From Branchiostoma floridae (Eukaryota > Chordata > Leptocardii > Amphioxiformes > Branchiostomatidae): a DNA stretch of 64,000 nucleotides. The stretch lies in contig NC_049985.1 of the NCBI RefSeq assembly GCF_000003815.2, positions 15,904,355 to 15,968,354 on the forward strand. Reading direction: 5' to 3'. The position numbers and the translations under genes were made by a program. How positions within the stretch are numbered: position 1 is the first letter of the stretch; each line of letters starts with the position of its first letter. Of the stretch, positions 58,372 through 64,000 are shown piece after piece. Under the pieces are notes generated by a model that searched no databases, was not told the origin of the DNA, and saw nothing but the letters and a program-made list of their open reading frames with translations.

Positions 58372-61300
58372 GTATGGAAAAAACTGCTGAAGAGTTCAAG
58401 ACTGACAGGGAAATATGTACATGCATATCTTCATCCTCTACACATCATAAACTCAATCCTGTATGAACAGAAATGATAACTTTATCTCCTCGTCACCATG
58501 GATACTAGACTGTATAATTAGCACGAGTCCCGTCAAATCTGAACCTCGAGAAGTTCAATTGAATTTGAGGGCAGACAGGCTACGGTTCTGGCACCAACCA
58601 ACTTATGTACACTCTATCACCCACTCTGGGTTATCATGGGTGACTGTACTGACGTGATAGAAATTTCCCTGTTGGAAAATAAATGGGTCTCATTCCTTCA
58701 AGCACAAAAGGAGGAATCTCTGTCCAATTTTGCTTCCCAGGAAAATTACAATTGCCAACCCGTGGAAAAATTAGCTACAAATGCAAACATTTTTTACGAT
58801 ATTATACTTTCTGAACAGCATAAAGGTATGTTGGGAGTTAACTGGAAAGTTCATCCGTGTTGGTGGAAGTCATTCTGTGTCGAAGTTGAAATGTGATTTC
58901 TGACTCAAAAATTTAACTTTTCAACTGGAGTTAGACATCACGTGACATCACGTTATGCAGATAGAACAACACGTCAAATCGAACATGTGACACTCAGTGA
59001 GAAGTGGATCATAAGTTGCTACAAGTCTATAGCACCCTCAGTCTCTGTTAATGTAAATGTAAATGGCGTCCCTTGAAAAAGACTGAAGTTGGACAGTTGA
59101 AAACTTGGGTAAGTCCAACTTTTGTGTTGGGCATTACAGTCCAACTTTGATCAAGTATGCTAGGAATTGTTTGAAGCACAGTGTGCTTCTCATATACATT
59201 ATGTGCCAGTCACTCAATCTTGTCATACTGTGAAATTAGTAAACATAAATACTCATAATGGTGTTACCAAATTACAAAGTAGATACATCTATTATGCTTC
59301 AGAGCTATTTCATATTACACATGACTTTGTTGACTACCAAGCTGGAAATGCTACGTTTTACATGTGTCAACCATTTAGGCAAATCTTCCCCGACACTTTG
59401 GCATGCAGAACAGAGCCAAGCTGCTATCTATTGACAGCTGTTAATGTACCACAGCAGAACAGGCATGTATGATGAAACCGGGAAACCTTCACAAATTACT
59501 GCTTTTAATTATCCCTCTTGGCTCCAACTCTCAGCACAGAAGTGATCAAGTGTTCCGCTTGAATCACTGTCGGCTGTGAGTTGCGTTTTAATTATTTGAC
59601 ACCAACTGCTGTTCCCGTGCAATGTCAACGGGAACACAGGCACCGCTGTGGAGGTAATTACACTTAAGGTATGAAATAAAAGCAGCAATCTTAATCTACA
59701 ATCAGGGACCCCGACACAGAGAAACATTGGATACAAACAGCTCAATTGATGCAATTACACTTTCGATGCAGAGGGGTGCCGGGAGTCTTGAACCAAGTCC
59801 GTAGATGAAAGAAATACTAAATGCAAGGGAGGCTACTGCAATTACAAAGTGGATGTAAACTAAGGCAAAATCATAAATCAAGATGCTAGCAATATAAGAT
59901 GATTGAGTATTCAAGAATTCCTGTAACATTAAAACTTTTTAGGGGGAAGAGAGAATACCATCCAACACTCACATCTAAGAAATCAGCACCAAGGACAACA
60001 CAATGGACAGCTTTTGGCAATACAGCTACACTGAATTGTAATAAAACGGCTCAGCTGATTACAATATCAGACTATTGTCTTGCAAAGTGAGACAAATGTT
60101 AAGGACATGGTTGTAGCACCAAACCACCTAGAACAAGCTTGTAACTTGGCTTATGAGGGATCGTGTTACTATTAGGAGTACCTGCACAAACTCTGGCAGT
60201 GGGCCCAAACACAAGTAACCAATCTGCCTGGGCCTGTGTTTGGTTGTCCTTCTCAACTTGTCCAGCTTGTCAGAAGTAATCTTGATGATGGCAATTTTTC
60301 CTCCCTGTAACAAAGCCTGGCATCAAGAAAAATCAATGTAGGAGCTGTGGCCCTGATGTGACATCTGACGGCTAACTTTGTGCTGGTGACATGCTATTTT
60401 CCTTATTGCACAATCTCCCAATGAATGAAACGTCACACAAACTACTTGAGCATCACATCTGTACTCAATACACATACTGCAAATGCAGAAGTTTTCATGG
60501 TGGTTTAATGTTCATAGTTTCTGCAGAAATCTTTTTACCACATTTTACCACAAACTTAAAACTACTGCAAAAATGCATCTTCTGCCTTCTACCCACCCAC
60601 CCCCTTGTCTCAACCGCAAACTGAAAAGACTCTATTTTCTTCCTACCACACCATTAACTTCCTGCAAACTTAGAGGCATTTACAGTACTGTTACAGTATT
60701 CATGCCACATTAGCAGCCACTATCCCTCTATACATGCACACGTACTGAAGAGAAATACGCCCTAATTTCACACCTTTCATTATTCATCTCCCCCTCTTAC
60801 CATGACCCACATGATGGTCTATACCGAATCTGGCAAAATGTGGAACTTTCCAGAAGATCGAAGTGTAACTGTTGCAAGTCGTAAAGTTTTGTGCCAACTC
60901 CGGTGTCGTCTAATCTGATTTACAACGTGGCTGATAATTGTTCCCTGCCTTTACCTAACAACTTCACGCCCATTTGCACCTCCGCATTAGTCACACACCC
61001 ACTCCTCACGATCCTCGGCACTGTCGACCAACCAGTGAAAGGACGTCTGCCGCGGTCTCCGCCACTCTTACGTGCTGCCGGGCTTCTGCCAACGTGCACA
61101 ATCTTGTCTAATGGTGCTTCTGATTTAATCTATCTGACTACAAGCTTTTCCTGTAGCATAAATTATTCAGTTATTTCACATTTACAAATTAGCCATGGAG
61201 GAATGTACGCAATTCGTGCGGAACAAATATGCATATTGATAATAACTGTAGTGAACAGTGACGTACGATACTTTTACCTTTGAATGCGAAAAATGAAAGG

Positions 61301-62429
61301 GATAAAGTGTGTACAGTCATCACTTTACAGGAGCAACTTATGAAAGATATATGTCGAATCTACATGTATATATAGGTATCACGATAGAAATGGTTATTCA
61401 AACTTTAAACTGTTATAAAATCAAACCATAACTACAAATTGTAAAATAAAGTTTAAAGCTATTTAAGGCTTATGATACAAATTCTATACCTGGACTGAAT
61501 GCCTATAGGTACACAAGTTGCTAAATACTATGATGCAATTAAAACTAGCAACAGTAACAATAACATTACACTCCAATTACTGTTTCCACATAAAAAGACA
61601 AATATATTACCATTGAGGGTATCATCATTTGCCAAATAAGGAGGCTTAGATTGCTTTATTATTATGGCTTATGCCACCATCCCTGTCCACAAAATGTTGT
61701 CAAAATCTTTTCAGCTCTAAGGCTTACTTACATGTGATTTTGTTGACTGTATCCGCTCACATAGCTGACACACATGTCTAGCCTCTTCAAGTTGTCTACA
61801 TTTTTGTGAAAAATGACCCCGAAACTAGGCCATGGACGGACCTAACGTCCCTCCTGAGAAAAGAAAGATGTTATTAGTGCACCTAGGCAAGGTCAGAGTA
61901 ATTCAATCAGCCCGGCCTTTTTCCAAGCACTTTCTGCAGACATTGTTTTTTCATACGGAATGGAGGAAGGATAATCAGGTTACTTTAAATGGCTAAAATT
62001 GCCATAAATCAAAGGCTGCCAAAAGGTCACAAAAGGCCTACTGTACGCCCACATTTAGAATACCTTACTGAAATTAAGACATCTATGTTTATAGCACAGT
62101 TAATGTACCATTAAGAGCCACTTAAAGAGAAACTAAGTAGGAGACAAAGCAAAAGACTTAAAAAAAACATACCCGGATATCTTGGATGTGGCTGCATTAA
62201 AAAATGGGCTGAAATGCCACGTCTATTTTTTGCTTCCTGTGTTACAACCCTATGTTATTCCTATGTGAAGATGAACCTGCAACAGTAATAGACACAGTAA
62301 TAAATTATATTAGGGCCAAATGCCCCCCCCCCACTGAGATGGGGGCTGATACAAACTTCCAGGCAACTTTGACCCATTACTGACATCACACTTCTGCTCT
62401 GGTCATGTGACACAGGCTTCAGGTCCAAT
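58372..62429. other. Noncoding with candidate regulatory patches
   Basis: 59500-59900 is unique and dense in homeodomain cores (TTTTAATTATC, GCAATTACA, GTAATTACAC). 60890-61270 is GC-balanced and open in one + frame for 130 codons but without exon borders. Confidence 0.3.
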
Positions 62430-62490
62430 CAACTTGAGAAGGGCCAGAGTACTGGATGAAATCTTGTTGGTAAGCGCTATACGTTGTGTA
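62430..62490 (+). repeat. Hairpin repeat, degenerate copy of 25225
   Basis: CAACTTGAGAAGGGCCAG, AGTA, CTGGATGAAATCTTG then GGTAAGCGCTAT; flanks (GCTCTGGTCA upstream) also match the 25.2-kb copy. Confidence 0.5.
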
Positions 62491-64000
62491 CAAAAATTGT
62501 GCGTAAAGTTATTGCTGAACTATGTCTTTTTTTCTTTATAATTGTAAGATATGTATAACAGGTATATAGACTGTATAACAGGTTTAGAGACTAGACAGTT
62601 GGAGAATGGCAAACTAGAAATGGAAACATGGTAGACAATATGAAGAATTAATTTAGCACTTGAACCACACACATCAGAGACTTGATATTTGTCTACAGAT
62701 TCTTCACTTAGACACACCGGATGTGGATGGAATACAAAAACATTGGATGATGACTATATAATGTAGTTTTCTGCTTGATCAGAGATAAGAAAGGGAACTT
62801 CATTGCCTTGTGAAGCTTGAAATACCCATGTTGTTGAAGGCACTTTAATTAAAGCAGGGCTAGACTATTAAATGCCTACCTGGTATTTTCATAAATCCTG
62901 TTCTTAAAACAGTATATTTGTTGAGGTGACGAGACCTGGAATGGTTTAATTTGATATAGAAATGTTCATTATACATACCAGTATAAATACAGCATCAGCT
63001 GCAGCCTATTTGTTTTACAAAAGCCAGGTAATAAATGTAGCACCTAAAGGCCAGCTAGGATTAAGGAAATATGAATTGGGCTGTTAAGATAGCTGTAAAG
63101 CTTTAATAACTAGGTAATAAACACGGAATGACCCCATTAGCAAACGGGAATTTACTGTTTCCTGTGGTAATTTTACACCGCCTTGTGTCTTTGATAACGA
63201 GCCCAAACAATATCGGTTATGTCGTTACTTGCCTCTGGGTTCACGACTTCTTTTTTTCTGGCAAACAATAAAGTAAGCCTCTTATTAGATGTTATTGAGC
63301 AGAAATTGATAAGGAATTACCAAGATAAATTGTATCACAAAGAATACATCCAGGAAGAACACTTGTTCCTGTCATCAGACAATGATGGAGATATAGTTTT
63401 ATATCTGAGCAAAGATTGAATCTGATTTCTCCAGTTCGGTTTCATCTTTCATTGCCGGGAACCTTTTCATTCCAAGATAATACTCATCTGTTGATTCGGT
63501 AATGCCATCGCTCAGTTCTAAAGGCAACAACCCCATGAAGTGAGACCCAATCGTTTCCCGTCCAGCAAGACAGATTTCCCCATTTCCAAATCCTTCACAT
63601 ATTCATTGGAAGCCATTCCGACCCTCATAAAACCTGGCCCTCGTTTGTCAGCACTCTACAGATGGTCAAAGTTGACTAGATTTAGGCGCAAGTGGAGACG
63701 AAGTGAGGCAGATTACTGCAAATGCTTTGCCAAGCGGGCGAGGTGCCCAAAGTACCGGCTTGGGGACAACACCGCACTAAGTGAAGGAAAAGTCAGCCAC
63801 ATCTAGAGCGCTTGGGATGCATAAAATGCTGCTGGGTGTTAAGCAATTGCAAGGGTAGCAGGCGCTCCCAACAAGAGTTATAGGCACTCGCACACTGAAT
63901 ACTATTACTTTATGAAATTATAAACTGATCTTGACTCTTGTCTTTAGCACAGAGGCTTTAAAAAAAATTAATGGTAAAACCTGAGCAAAAATTCTCCCGG
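62491..64000. other. Noncoding, no gene seen
   Basis: 63430-63870 is a unique, GC-balanced patch with an 88-codon + frame rich in Arg/Lys but no splice support. Confidence 0.3.

Noticed and set aside
1-64000. CRISPR array, prokaryotic operon or prophage
   Set aside because: No direct repeats with equal unique spacers, no dense ORFs, no ribosome-binding-site pattern; sequence is plainly eukaryotic.

Overview
This is eukaryotic nuclear DNA: about 40% GC, no operons, isolated short exon-like pieces with GT/AG borders, AATAAA signals, tRNA-derived SINEs, non-LTR retrotransposon tails and many short inverted-repeat DNA elements. The repeat mix (tRNA SINEs with a 'GTGCCC(C)TGG...ACACGACTTTCCTC' body, CAGGGCTC-type hAT ends, MITEs starting GGTATCTCAC or AAGGGCACAACC) and the 189-base N gap fit a draft assembly of a marine invertebrate deuterostome, most likely a lancelet (Branchiostoma). 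That assignment is inference. No complete gene could be assembled; most exon calls rest on splice sites, frame and codon pattern only, with no homology search possible.

Layout. 1-1.4 kb: the 3' end of a + strand gene (stop at 59-61), tail to tail with a - strand gene whose last exons (1068-711) would encode an ITAM-like C-terminus; a YY1/TISU-like start element lies at 1.38 kb. 2.8-3.1 kb: CTGACG minisatellite and a hAT end. 4.16-4.34 kb: good candidate terminal exon on -. 6.38-9.4 kb: a ~145-bp satellite array split by a 1965-bp transposon with perfect 47-bp inverted repeats and a TCA target duplication; the transposon carries a promoter-like cassette. 11-18 kb: weak - strand exon candidates, a decayed coding block (16.05-16.77 kb) and three consistent phase-0 splice junctions of a + strand gene (14.2, 14.3, 17.8 kb). 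17.9-20 kb: dispersed 17-mer copies, a 110-bp palindrome with two octamer and two CCAAT motifs, and a degenerate tRNA-like sequence. 21-25 kb: SINE, two copies of a ~430-bp hAT-like family and a 173-bp duplication. 25.7-27.8 kb: the most gene-like area, with a - strand terminal ORF plus poly(A) signal, a - strand exon, and a CpG/CRE-rich probably bidirectional promoter with a + strand first exon just before the N gap.

28-64 kb: mostly noncoding. It holds LINE remnants (30.1-30.6 kb +, 37.2-37.6 kb -), a SINE, several MITEs, a 66-bp tandem array (40.66-40.98 kb), a hammerhead-ribozyme-like hairpin (53.53 kb), two candidate - strand exons (43.5 and 48.6 kb), and scattered unique GC-balanced patches that look like cis-regulatory or conserved noncoding DNA. 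No pathway can be reconstructed from what is visible.
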